In this document: in pieces, positions 51,442 to 59,675 of the stretch | Position numbering within the stretch: the stretch's first letter is position 1 | How the letters are laid out: each line of letters starts with the position of its first letter | Origin: Halalkalirubrum salinum | Lineage (GTDB): Archaea > Halobacteriota > Halobacteria > Halobacteriales > Haloferacaceae | Assembly (NCBI RefSeq): GCF_005543295.1 | Contig: NZ_SRSG01000003.1 | Location: 1 to 64,000 of the forward strand | Direction of reading: 5' to 3' | DNA: 64,000 nt | Notes under the pieces: model-generated | Database searches by the model: none | What the model saw: the letters and a program-made list of their open reading frames with translations, nothing else | What the model was told of the DNA's origin: nothing | Program-made: the position numbers and the translations under genes

Positions 51442-52518
51442 TTACCGTACGAGCGGCATGTTGTAACTTGTTTCGGCGGCCATCACGTGTTCCCACGTCG
51501 ATTCGCACTCACAGGTTACCTGCGAGAAGACTGAGGGGTCTTGGCGCAGATCGAAATCCTTGATCGCCTTCTGGACGAGATCGTCGCACTCCCCGCAGTT
51601 GTGTGCACCGCGATCGCTGCCGTGGCCGACCGGATCGGAGACGACGATCGCGTCGACGTCGGCGGTCGACTCGAGGACGTGGGCAACCGACCACAGCCAC
51701 GGCGGTCGGTAGCCTCCCTCGAAAAACAGCTCGTCGACCATCGTGTACCGCTGGACGTTGCACGGGTTCATTGACACCGTGTGACAGCCCGCAACAGCCG
51801 CACAGCGCTCGATCGAGGAAATCATGTCCGCGGCGGCTTCCGGTTCGGCGAGGAACGGCGGTTTCATGAGCAGGTACGCCTTCACGCCTGCACCCGCGGT
51901 CTCGGCTTCTGCGCAGGCGGCCTCGAAGTCCGCGAAGTCAAAGTACTTGTTCACGCAGTCGCGGCGCACCCGATCGGTCGCGGTTTCGAGCCCGATCGCC
52001 ACGTCGGTGTCGAGTCCACAGTTGGTGAAGTCCGCGAGCTTTTCGGCAGTTACGAAGTCCGGAAGCGATTCGACAACGATCCGCTCGCGATCGGCAAACG
52101 TCTCGGCGATCGCCGCCCGTGTTTCGGCGGGCACCTCTCGCTCGTCAAGGAACGATCCCGAGGTGTAGATTTTCACGAGGTCACACTCACTTTCGGCCTC
52201 TTCGGCTTCGTGATCGAGACAGGCGTCAATCTGGTCCATGAGCGCCTCGTGGGCGACGGTGCCGCCTTCGACAGACTCGGCGACGTAGCCGCACATGGTA
52301 CAGCCGCCGGCGCGGGCCCACCGACAGCCGCCGGTGTTGAGGATGATCGTGAGGCTCTCGTAGACCCCGGTTGGCGTGTTGTCTTCGTCGATCCACACGC
52401 GGGTCGGCTCGTGAGGGTCGTACGTCCGCTGTTTCTCGGCGCGGATCTCGCGCATCACCTGATTGTGCGCGTCCATCCCGCGCCCCGTCTCGTAGACCTC
52501 GGGGCTCGGCTTGCTCAT
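51442..52518 (-). CDS. archaeosine synthesis radical SAM protein RaSEA
   Basis: 358 residues from the ATG at 52518. The cluster motif is ILNTGGCRWARAGGCTMCGY (C-x7-C-x2-C, atypical spacing). IYTSGSFLDEREVP, VAIGLETATDRVRRDCVNK and VSMNPCNVQRYTMVDELFFE are family landmarks. RaSEA works with ArcS to turn preQ0-lysine tRNA into archaeosine at position 15. The C-terminus has a Cys-rich set (HNCGECDDLVQ, CECESTWEH), likely a metal site. It lies 73 bases downstream of the VanZ-like gene on the same strand. Confidence 0.85.
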   Translation of the reverse strand: MSKPSPEVYETGRGMDAHNQVMREIRAEKQRTYDPHEPTRVWIDEDNTPTGVYESLTIILNTGGCRWARAGGCTMCGYVAESVEGGTVAHEALMDQIDACLDHEAEEAESECDLVKIYTSGSFLDEREVPAETRAAIAETFADRERIVVESLPDFVTAEKLADFTNCGLDTDVAIGLETATDRVRRDCVNKYFDFADFEAACAEAETAGAGVKAYLLMKPPFLAEPEAAADMISSIERCAAVAGCHTVSMNPCNVQRYTMVDELFFEGGYRPPWLWSVAHVLESTADVDAIVVSDPVGHGSDRGAHNCGECDDLVQKAIKDFDLRQDPSVFSQVTCECESTWEHVMAAETSYNMPLVR

Positions 52519-52591
52519 TACCGTCTGTACCCGATCGACGGGTAAAACGACACCGACACGACCCGATCGACTGGCTCGTGTCCGCTGGCAC

Positions 52592-52945
52592 TCACGATTT
52601 GTTCCCTCGACCGATCGATCGAATCGATACCCCGGCGACGGCACCAAGGGCATTGATCGCGAGGTCTGCGATCGCGAACGTCCGCCATGGGATCGTCACC
52701 TGCAGGACTTCGATTCCCGCTCCAACGCTCATCGCGAATAGGGCTGCGAAGGCCATCGCCCCGCGTCGTGGACCGACCGCGTCGATCGTGAGCGCCCCGA
52801 GTACCCCGTACCCGACGAGGTGAAACGGTGCTGTCGGACTGAACGGAACGACCGACGGACTGCCGGACGATCCTGGGATGGGAATGACAGAGGCGAGCAC
52901 AAGCGCGACACACCACGATCCGACAGCAACCCGTGCAGACGGCAT
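52592..52945 (-). CDS. VanZ-like membrane protein
   Basis: 117 residues from the ATG at 52945. Four hydrophobic helices (SWCVALVLASVIPIPG, LVGYGVLGALTIDAVG, AMAFAALFAMSVGAGIEVLQV, IADLAINALGAVAGVS). The loop PFHLVGYGVLG and the end GAGIEVLQVTIPWRTFAIADLAINALGA match VanZ (F-H...Y-x-x-L and E-x-x-Q-x..R-x-x-x-x-x-D-x-x-x-N). Function in archaea is unknown. It is upstream of RaSEA. Confidence 0.8.
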   Translation of the reverse strand: MPSARVAVGSWCVALVLASVIPIPGSSGSPSVVPFSPTAPFHLVGYGVLGALTIDAVGPRRGAMAFAALFAMSVGAGIEVLQVTIPWRTFAIADLAINALGAVAGVSIRSIGRGNKS

Positions 52946-53217
52946 GCGCACAGATTTTGTGGATCGGCGCAAACCTCTTTCGAAGCCTGCGGTCACGATC
53001 GAACGGCACAAAATTACGGCTTTTGGACCGTTGAAACCCCGTTACGCGCGTAACGTCGATCGGTCAACAGATACCCGCTGTCAGTTTCGCACTGACGGTA
53101 CTGAATCGGTTCGCGGCGAGCGATTTCAACACGCAACCCGATGGTAACTACATCTGGTTACTTCTCGGTGAGAACAGCTAACACGCTGTAGAACCAACCT
53201 AACTATTGTACATTACA

Positions 53218-55140
53218 ATGACTGAACTCGGTGGCTATCAAGACAGGGTTGGAGAGATCGACCTCTCGTCGAGCGAGGTGAACTATCGCTCGGTCGACGA
53301 CGAGGACGCGAAAAAATACATCGGCGCTCGAGGGCTCGGCGTTCGATACCTCTTCGAGGAGGATCCGACGATCGATCCGATGAGCGAGGACAATCGTCTC
53401 GCGATCATGACCGGACCGCTCACGGGAACACAGGTGACGATGAGCGGACGGGTCGCGATCGTGACGAAATCCCCGCTCACGGGAACGGTCACGGACTCAC
53501 ACCACGGCGGCTGGTCTGGTGCACGGCTCAAGTGGGCCGGCATGGACGGACTCGTGTTCGACGGCAAGGCTGACCAACCGGTGTACGCCGTTGTCGAAGA
53601 CGGCGAGGTCGAACTCCGAGACGCCTCACACCTGTGGGGCAAAGGCGTTCACGAGACGCGCGACATCCTCGAAGAGGAAGTTGACGGGTCCTACGGTAAA
53701 AACCTCAGCATGATGGCGATCGGCCCCGGCGGCGAGAACGGCGTCAAGTACGCCTGTATCGTCAACGAAGACGATCGCGCTTCCGGGCGCGGCGGCACCG
53801 GCTGCGTGATGGGGTCGAAGAACCTCAAGGCAGTCGTCATCAAATCCGGCACGAAGATGCCGAAACCAGCCGATTCGGAGACGTTCAAGAAGGGTTACCA
53901 GCAGGCCCTGCAGGTCATCCGGGAGTCCGACGTGACCGCCCCGAACGAGGGCGGCCTCTCGATGTACGGCACGAACGTGCTGATGAACATCACCGAAGAG
54001 ATGGACGGCCTGCCGACCCGCAACGGAAAGTACACCTCGACGCGGGCATACCGCGACGATGGTGGTCCCGACATCGACGCCGAGCGTGTGTCCGGCGAGA
54101 ACGTCCGTGAGAACATTCTCGTCGACGAGCCGACGTGTCACTCTTGTCCGGTCGCCTGCAAAAAAGAGGTTGAGGTGCAGACGATGCACAAAGGCGAGGA
54201 GATGAACGTCCGGATGGAGTCCTACGAGTACGAGTCCGCCTTCGCGCTGGGCCCGAACTCCGGGCACACCGAACGCGACGACATCGCCCTCATGATCGAT
54301 CGCTGCAACGACATGGGCGTCGACACGATCGAGGTTGGCAACATGATGGCGATGGCCATGGAGATGACCGAGGAGGGCAAACTTGACGACGTCGGCGGCC
54401 TCGATTGGGGCGACTCGGAGACGATGGTCGACATGATCGAGTCGATCGCCCACCGCGACGGCGATCTTGCCGATCTGCTTGCGGAGGGTGCCCGCCGCGT
54501 CGCCGAGGCGCGCGACGCCCAGGAGAACTCCCTGGCGGTCAAAGGCCAGACGATTCCTGCCTACGATCCGCGCTGTATGAAGGGAATGGGTATTGCCTAC
54601 GCGACCTCGAACCGCGGTGCCTGTCACCTGCGGGCGTACACGCCGGCTGCAGAGATTCTCGGAGTCCCAGAGAAGGTCGATCCCTACGAGTGGGAGGGCA
54701 AAGGCGAACTGACCGCCACCTTCCAGGACATGCACGCGGTGAGTGACTCCTTCGACATCTGCAAGTTCAACGCCTTCGCAGAGGGGATCGAAGAGTACGT
54801 CCTGCAGTACAACGGCATGACCGGTCTCGACGTGTCCGAAGAGGACCTGTGGACCGCCGGTGAGCGGATCTACACCCTCGAGCGGTACTACAACAACCTC
54901 GCGGGCTTCGATGGGGCGGACGACTCGCTGCCGGCACGGTTCCTCAAAGACGGAATCGCCGGACAGGGTGCCTCCGAGGGCGAGTACTGTGAGCTCGAAG
55001 AAATGAAAAACGAGTACTACAGCCACCGCGGCTGGGTCGACGGGGTCGTCCCCGACGAGAAACTCGACGAGCTCGGTATCGACGTCGGTCCCGGTACTGG
55101 CGTCTCCTCGGGCGACGCGGCTGCGCCCGCCGACGACTGA
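53218..55140 (+). CDS. aor: aldehyde ferredoxin oxidoreductase, tungsten/molybdopterin
   Basis: 640 residues from the ATG at 53218. Residues KYIGARGLGVRYLFEE and GPLTGTQVTMSGRVAIVTKSPLTG are the pterin-binding N-terminus. CHSCPVACKK (about residue 305) holds three Fe-S Cys, and FDICKFNAF the fourth. DPRCMKGMGIAYATSNRGACH is the second pterin loop. AOR oxidises aldehydes to acids with ferredoxin and needs two pterin groups around W. The same region has moaD-like, mobA-like and yqeC-like genes, so the cofactor is made close by. The usual ferredoxin partner is not adjacent. Confidence 0.9.
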   Translation: MTELGGYQDRVGEIDLSSSEVNYRSVDDEDAKKYIGARGLGVRYLFEEDPTIDPMSEDNRLAIMTGPLTGTQVTMSGRVAIVTKSPLTGTVTDSHHGGWSGARLKWAGMDGLVFDGKADQPVYAVVEDGEVELRDASHLWGKGVHETRDILEEEVDGSYGKNLSMMAIGPGGENGVKYACIVNEDDRASGRGGTGCVMGSKNLKAVVIKSGTKMPKPADSETFKKGYQQALQVIRESDVTAPNEGGLSMYGTNVLMNITEEMDGLPTRNGKYTSTRAYRDDGGPDIDAERVSGENVRENILVDEPTCHSCPVACKKEVEVQTMHKGEEMNVRMESYEYESAFALGPNSGHTERDDIALMIDRCNDMGVDTIEVGNMMAMAMEMTEEGKLDDVGGLDWGDSETMVDMIESIAHRDGDLADLLAEGARRVAEARDAQENSLAVKGQTIPAYDPRCMKGMGIAYATSNRGACHLRAYTPAAEILGVPEKVDPYEWEGKGELTATFQDMHAVSDSFDICKFNAFAEGIEEYVLQYNGMTGLDVSEEDLWTAGERIYTLERYYNNLAGFDGADDSLPARFLKDGIAGQGASEGEYCELEEMKNEYYSHRGWVDGVVPDEKLDELGIDVGPGTGVSSGDAAAPADD

Positions 55141-55227
55141 GCGACAATCCCGGTCTCAATTTTTATTGGGCTGCCACGACCGATCGCCGAACGGTGACTA
55201 TTTCACTGACAGTCGAATACTTTTTGC

Positions 55228-56127
55228 GTGTCTCGGCTCACCGACGCCTCCATGTTTGTGGCGCTTGCAACACTGTGGGGACTATCGTTTCCGGCGATCT
55301 CAGTCGGGTTGGAATTTGTACCACCGCTGCTTTTGGCGGCGTTTCGCTACGATACCGCGGCGATCGTCCTCCTGGCGTACGCAATCCTCCGAACAGACGG
55401 CTGGCGACCGCGCGGGATGAACCATTTCCAGGCGATCGCAGGCGGCGGACTGTTTCTCGTCGCCGGGAACGGACTGTTGTTCATCGGCCAACAGACGGTT
55501 CCGAGCAGCGTCGCCGCGATCATGACCTCACTCGTTCCGATCGTCACCGCGCTGTGGGCGTTCGTGCTGCTCGGCGAGCGACTGTCTCGCGTGGGTGTCG
55601 TCGGTGTTGGGCTTGGCTTCGTCGGACTCGCCTTCGTCATTCAGCCGGATCCAGCGAACCTCCTCGGCGGGGATACAATCGGTCGGCTGATCATCCTCGG
55701 CCAAGTCGCGAGCGTCTCACTCGGTGGGGTCATTATCCAACGCGCTGGTCCGACGCTCGATCGCCTCCCGCTCGTCGGCTGGTCGATGGGACTCGGTGCG
55801 GTTGTATTACACGTGTTGAGTGCGCTAGCCGGCGAGCGCCCGACCATTGCGATCGCAGACCCGACAGCAGTCGCCGCAATTGTGTATCTCGGCGTCTTTT
55901 CAACCGCGATCGCGTTCCTGCTGTACTTTAGCATTCTCGAGAGATACGGCGCGTTTCAGGCCGCGCTTGTCGGCTATCTCGTCCCGATCGTCGCCACGAC
56001 GGTTGGGGTGGTGGTACTTGGAGAGGCGATCGGGTGGCCAACGTTCGTTGGATTCGGGCTTGTCGCGCTCGGCTTTGGACTGTTGAAACGCCGTGCTCTC
56101 GCCGAGTTGGCGGGCGCTCGCCTCTGA
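55228..56127 (+). CDS. EamA/DMT-family transporter
   Basis: 299 residues, ten hydrophobic helices in two EamA repeats (for example ATLWGLSFPAISVGLEFVPP and LGEAIGWPTFVGFGLVALGF). The GTG at 55228 is the first start (MSRLTDASMF); an ATG at 55252 is another. The family exports or imports amino acids, nucleotide sugars or similar; substrate unknown. It follows aor by 87 bases, and its stop abuts the azlD stop (convergent, zero gap). Confidence 0.85.
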   Translation: MSRLTDASMFVALATLWGLSFPAISVGLEFVPPLLLAAFRYDTAAIVLLAYAILRTDGWRPRGMNHFQAIAGGGLFLVAGNGLLFIGQQTVPSSVAAIMTSLVPIVTALWAFVLLGERLSRVGVVGVGLGFVGLAFVIQPDPANLLGGDTIGRLIILGQVASVSLGGVIIQRAGPTLDRLPLVGWSMGLGAVVLHVLSALAGERPTIAIADPTAVAAIVYLGVFSTAIAFLLYFSILERYGAFQAALVGYLVPIVATTVGVVVLGEAIGWPTFVGFGLVALGFGLLKRRALAELAGARL

Positions 56128-56478
56128 TCACAGCCCCAGAAGCGACGGCCCAAACCGGATCGCCCACAGTGTGCCCATGCCGAGGGCGATCGTTGCAAAG
56201 ACGTCCTCGGTCCGCCAGGCTACCGCGCCTGCGATGATCGCGGCGGCCACCCGATCGTCGACGAGCGTCGCTTCAATCGTCGGCTGGATCGTGATGACGG
56301 CAGGAATGACAAGCGCGGCGAGCACGGCTGCGGGAACGTATCGCAGGACGTGTTCGACCCGATCGGGGACAGTGTCGATTTGGCCGAACAGGTAGATGAA
56401 CGACAGGCGGATCGCGAACGTACACAGGCCGATGAGGCCGATCGCCGCCCAGATCGCTGGTGAAGACCATGCGGTCAT
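56128..56478 (-). CDS. azlD: AzlD-type branched-chain amino acid exporter subunit
   Basis: 116 residues from the ATG at 56478. Four hydrophobic helices: AIWAAIGLIGLCTFAIRLSF, VLRYVPAAVLAALVIPAVIT, VAAAIIAGAVAWRTEDVFA, IALGMGTLWAIRF. The motif RYVPAAVLAALVIPAV and T-F-x-x-R are AzlD features. It overlaps azlC by four bases (ATGA). With AzlC it forms an exporter of branched-chain amino acids or analogues. Confidence 0.85.
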   Translation of the reverse strand: MTAWSSPAIWAAIGLIGLCTFAIRLSFIYLFGQIDTVPDRVEHVLRYVPAAVLAALVIPAVITIQPTIEATLVDDRVAAAIIAGAVAWRTEDVFATIALGMGTLWAIRFGPSLLGL

Positions 56479-57173
56479 ATGTTCCCCCACGCGTCGATTG
56501 CGATGCCTGCGAGGATGCCACAGACTGCGGCGATCGGGAGATCGAGACTGAGCGGAACGCCGGCGACAGCGGCGCCCAGTGCGACTGCACCCGCAACGAT
56601 CGCCGCGGTCGTGGTCCCGCGATCCTTCATCGCGGGCACCAAGAGTGCAAGAAAGACGAGTGGGAGCGCAAATTCGAGCCCGAGCGCCTCGGGTACCCCA
56701 GCCCCGACAACCGCACCGACGAACGTGCCGATCTGCCAGACGATCCAGAGGGTAAACCCGATTCCAGAGTAGTACCACAGCCGGCTCCGCTCCGGTTTGC
56801 GTTCGTACTCAGCGACAGACATGGCGTATGCCTGGTCGGTCAACACATACGCCAACAGCGCCCGAACGCGGGTTGACAACGCCTGAAAGTACGGTGCGAT
56901 CGAGGCCGAGTACATGAGCATCCGTACGTTGATGATCACGGCGGTTACAACGACGACCGCAAAGGGCGCGTTCGAGTCGATGAGGTCGATCGCTGCGAGC
57001 TGTGAGGCACCCGCAAACACGAACACCGACATTCCCACGGCCTCGATGACCGTCATTCCGGCGTTGGCTGCAGAGATCCCGGCGACCATCGCAAACGGGA
57101 TAATACCGAGGAGAATTGGCCCAGACACACGGATCCCATCGAGGAGATCCGGATGGGGGAATCGGCGGTCCAT
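56475..57173 (-). CDS. azlC: AzlC-type branched-chain amino acid exporter subunit
   Basis: 232 residues from the ATG at 57173 (DRRFPHPDLLDGIRVSGPILLGIIPFAMVAG). Six to seven helices; ANAGMTVIEAVGMSVFVFAGASQLAAIDLI and INVRMLMYSASIAPYFQALS are AzlC hallmarks, as is AYVLTDQAYAMSVAEYERKP. Works with AzlD. Upstream 57174-57461 is non-coding and holds MITE copy A. Confidence 0.9.
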   Translation of the reverse strand: MDRRFPHPDLLDGIRVSGPILLGIIPFAMVAGISAANAGMTVIEAVGMSVFVFAGASQLAAIDLIDSNAPFAVVVVTAVIINVRMLMYSASIAPYFQALSTRVRALLAYVLTDQAYAMSVAEYERKPERSRLWYYSGIGFTLWIVWQIGTFVGAVVGAGVPEALGLEFALPLVFLALLVPAMKDRGTTTAAIVAGAVALGAAVAGVPLSLDLPIAAVCGILAGIAIDAWGNI

Positions 57174-57338
57174 GTTCGAATTCCTGGGGCGACGTATGAA
57201 ATGCTGCCGATCTCTCCGGCGATCGCCGGCAGGCTGTCGGTTGGCCATTCGACACCTCGCTCCAATTGGACCGCTCGGTTCCGCACTTTAGTCGGACCGC
57301 TCGGCTCCCCACATTAGTCGGACCGCCCGGCTCTTCAC

Positions 57339-57451
57339 TCTATAATAGCGTTTGTAATTATTTTCTCACTTCGGTTCAGGAACTGCGGGTTCACGCTCTC
57401 TCGGACTGCTTTTTGAGGTATTTGATGCAAAAAGTTGCAAACGTTACTATA
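57339..57451 (+). mobile_element. MITE copy A (113 bp) with 18-bp terminal inverted repeats
   Basis: The left end CTATAATAGCGTTTGTAA (57339-57356) and right end TTGCAAACGTTACTATAG (57434-57451) are inverted repeats matching at 15 of 18 positions. The centre includes GCTCTCTCGGACTGC, exactly shared with copy B at 32819-32928 in opposite orientation. There is no open frame. It must be moved by a transposase encoded elsewhere that recognises these ends. Confidence 0.8.
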
Positions 57452-57461
57452 GTTTGGCCGT

Positions 57462-57836
57462 TCAGCTACAGCCAATCACCACGACGCTTCTGATCTCGAG
57501 CGTCGTCTCGAACTCTTCGCGGCGATCGGTCTTCGAGCCGAGCCGTCGGAACTGCTCGACGTGGGCACGGCGGACGCCATCGGTCTCTCGGCGATCCAGC
57601 CCGCAGGCCTCACCGATCGATTCCCAGTGCTCAGTCGGAACCACAAACACCTCGCGATCGTCGTCAGTATAGATACGCTCGTAGGAGCGACGATACGTCT
57701 CCAGCTCTCCGCTGAGGTACCGTTGGACAGCTGCAAGCAGCTCCGGCAACCGACTTGGGGGGAGGCTCGCCTTCGCACCGGCCAAAAGCAACGGCTGGCC
57801 GTCGATCGGAAACGGTCCTGGCCCCTCGCTTTTCAT
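57462..57836 (-). CDS. conserved haloarchaeal protein in the AOR region
   Basis: 124 residues from the ATG at 57836, one base after the upstream stop. GQPLLLAGAKASLPPSRLPE, AAVQRYLSGELETYRRSYER and EVFVVPTEHWESIGEACGLDR are its parts; it looks soluble and helical with an end that turns to beta (TTLEIRSVVVIGC). I cannot assign a family. It forms a tight operon with the Gly-Gly protein and the MoaD-like protein, which points to a role in cofactor or sulfur handling. Confidence 0.65.
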   Translation of the reverse strand: MKSEGPGPFPIDGQPLLLAGAKASLPPSRLPELLAAVQRYLSGELETYRRSYERIYTDDDREVFVVPTEHWESIGEACGLDRRETDGVRRAHVEQFRRLGSKTDRREEFETTLEIRSVVVIGCS

Positions 57837-57837
57837 T

Positions 57838-58149
57838 TTATCCGCCCGCTCGCATCGCCTTCTGAGAGAATGCTTTGACGACCGGATCGACAGCGTCGGG
57901 TTCGCCAACAAACGTGACCGACACCTCTGTCAGCATCAGCGACCCCGCAGGATTGACTTTCTTGCTGTCGAGTGTGGCTTCCCATCCATCTCCCACAACC
58001 TCTGAAACCCCCTCGCTTTCGACGTCGGACTCGGCGGCGTGTTCGACTCCGTCGACGATCGGCCGGCCCTCGAGATTCCGAAGGTAGTGGACCGCGAGCC
58101 GCTGGGAGATCCCGCGGAACGCCTTTTCGACCTGATACTCGTCGGTCAT
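57838..58149 (-). CDS. conserved protein ending in Gly-Gly, coupled to the MoaD-like gene
   Basis: 103 residues from the ATG at 58149. DEYQVEKAFRGISQRLAVHYLRNLEG is helical; DGWEATLDSKKVNPAGSLMLTEVSVTFVGEP is a beta part; the end is KAFSQKAMRAGG and then the stop, so the chain terminates in Gly-Gly. The start overlaps the stop of the MoaD-like gene (ATGA at 58146-58149). I cannot place the family, though similar MRAGG ends recur in my memory of haloarchaeal proteins near MoaD. A terminal diglycine invites adenylation or conjugation like SAMP/MoaD; that is inference. Confidence 0.65.
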   Translation of the reverse strand: MTDEYQVEKAFRGISQRLAVHYLRNLEGRPIVDGVEHAAESDVESEGVSEVVGDGWEATLDSKKVNPAGSLMLTEVSVTFVGEPDAVDPVVKAFSQKAMRAGG

Positions 58150-58442
58150 CGTTCGCACCCGTTGACACCACCCGCAACCGGTGGGAAGATCGACACCGTA
58201 TCCCCGTCTGCGAGGGTCGTCTCGACGCCCTCGATGTGCAACACCTCGCGGCCGTTTTTGAGCACGTTGATCTGGGGTTTGAGGTCTCCGTCGACGAGGA
58301 GCTCACCCTTCATCTCCGGATACTCCGCCTCGAGCGACGCGAGGAGGTCACCGATTGTCAGGACCTCGTCGTAGGACTTCTCGACGACCTTTTGTCCGGC
58401 GTATTCCCGGAAGGTCGCAAAAAACCGAAGCGTCAATTCCAT
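58146..58442 (-). CDS. MoaD/SAMP1-like ubiquitin-fold protein with a tail after Gly-Gly
   Basis: 98 residues. The beta-grasp is MELTLRFFATFREYAGQK, VLTIGDLLASLEAEYPEMKG, INVLKNGREVLHIEGVET and ADGDTVSIFPPVAGG. In MoaD and SAMP1 this Gly-Gly is the C-terminus and is activated as an adenylate, then carries sulfur or forms isopeptide bonds. Here six residues follow (VNGCER) before the TGA, which overlaps the next start. A free end would need processing, or the protein is not activated by the usual route. The pterin-cofactor neighbourhood suggests the molybdopterin-synthase role. Confidence 0.85.
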   Translation of the reverse strand: MELTLRFFATFREYAGQKVVEKSYDEVLTIGDLLASLEAEYPEMKGELLVDGDLKPQINVLKNGREVLHIEGVETTLADGDTVSIFPPVAGGVNGCER

Positions 58443-58530
58443 ACTCGATACACGCTGGCCGTGAGTAAAAAGCTGCGTTCTCTGACAACCGACAGCCGAC
58501 GGCGTGCGCTGGTTGTCCTTTCACGTGCGG

Positions 58531-58926
58531 TCAGTCGCGCTTGCCGAACCGGATTCCGTCTTCGACCATGCGGTAGTTTCGTTCGGTATCCAGCGATTCG
58601 GCGAGCCACTCGACCTCATACAGCTGCATAATGAGATCGGCGTGGAGGTTCCGCCAGGCAATCGCGTAGATCGGCGATTGGCCCCACGCGCGCAGTTCGG
58701 GGACGAACTCGTCGTACGTCTCGATCTGCGCCTCCATGTGTTCGATCGCGTCGACGGCGATCGAGACGGCCTCGCTTTCGTCATCCGCCGCGTCGATCGC
58801 TCGATTGATTCGGCGTTCGATCCCCTCGACGGCCCGTTGCATGTCCATGGCCGCCGCTCCTTCGTCGTCTGGCAACGATTCGAGAATCTGTCGCGGCACG
58901 CCAAGTGAGAGTGGCTCTCTGTCCAT
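58531..58926 (-). CDS. conserved helical protein in the AOR region
   Basis: 131 residues from the ATG at 58926 (DREPLSLGVPRQILESLPDD). Mostly helical: AMDMQRAVEGIERRINRAIDAA, AVSIAVDAIEHMEAQIETYDEFVPEL, NLHADLIMQLYEVEWLAESL. No membrane segment or metal motif. The family is unknown to me. It is 88 bases upstream of the MoaD-like gene on the same strand and divergent from mobA, so it probably belongs to the same cofactor set. Confidence 0.65.
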   Translation of the reverse strand: MDREPLSLGVPRQILESLPDDEGAAAMDMQRAVEGIERRINRAIDAADDESEAVSIAVDAIEHMEAQIETYDEFVPELRAWGQSPIYAIAWRNLHADLIMQLYEVEWLAESLDTERNYRMVEDGIRFGKRD

Positions 58927-59054
58927 GGATTGGCTTCGGATCGAACGCCAAAGAAACCTCGCGCTTCGACTTGGCGCACGCACGGGAGCGCGGCTTTTGC
59001 CCCGCGTTAGGACCTGCCGCAACTCACAAGACCGCCCGCCCGAAACAGTCGTTC

Positions 59055-59675
59055 ATGCGCGCTGGCGTCATTATTGCAGGCGGCCGATCGACCCGCTTTG
59101 GCGATGCCGACAAGGCCGTCGCTGAGCTGGCTGGGACGCCGATGATTCGACGGGTCGCCGACCGACTGACCGACGTGATCGACACACTGGTCGTCAACTG
59201 TCGGGCCGACCAGCGGGCGGCGATCGAGGCCGCGATGGACGGCTATCCGTCTGCGGTGCGCTACGGGATCGATCCTGACCCAGACGGCGGTCCGATGGTC
59301 GGCATTCACACCGGCCTCGACGCGCTTTCTGACACGGACGCCGAGTACGCGTTTGTCGTGGCCTGCGACATGCCGTTTGTCCAGCCCTCACTCGTCGAAC
59401 ACCTCTTTGCTGTTGCCGAAACCGCTGAGGCAGCAGTGCCGCGGATTGACGACGAGTGGTATCAGACAACCCACGCGGTGTACCACGTCGACCGAATGGC
59501 CGCTGCGTGTGAGGACGCCATCGAACGCGGCGATCGAAAGATCCTCTCGCCGCTTTTCGAACTCGACTACCGGGTCGTCGACGACGCGGCGATCGCCGAA
59601 CACGGCAGCGAACAGAGCTTCGAGAATCTAAATACACAAGCAGAGTTCGACGCAGCCCAAACCCGTCTGAAGTGA
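59055..59675 (+). CDS. mobA: molybdenum cofactor guanylyltransferase-like (MobA)
   Basis: 206 residues from the ATG at 59055. The nucleotidyltransferase start RAGVIIAGGRSTRFGDADKAVAE (GG-x-S-x-R-x-G-x-x-K), metal DPDPDGGPMVG and FVVACDMPFVQPSL are the MobA pattern. Such enzymes attach GMP to molybdopterin. W-dependent AOR normally uses MPT without a nucleotide, so another enzyme outside the window may need the product. Its stop abuts the convergent yqeC-like stop (59675/59676). Confidence 0.85.
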   Translation: MRAGVIIAGGRSTRFGDADKAVAELAGTPMIRRVADRLTDVIDTLVVNCRADQRAAIEAAMDGYPSAVRYGIDPDPDGGPMVGIHTGLDALSDTDAEYAFVVACDMPFVQPSLVEHLFAVAETAEAAVPRIDDEWYQTTHAVYHVDRMAAACEDAIERGDRKILSPLFELDYRVVDDAAIAEHGSEQSFENLNTQAEFDAAQTRLK

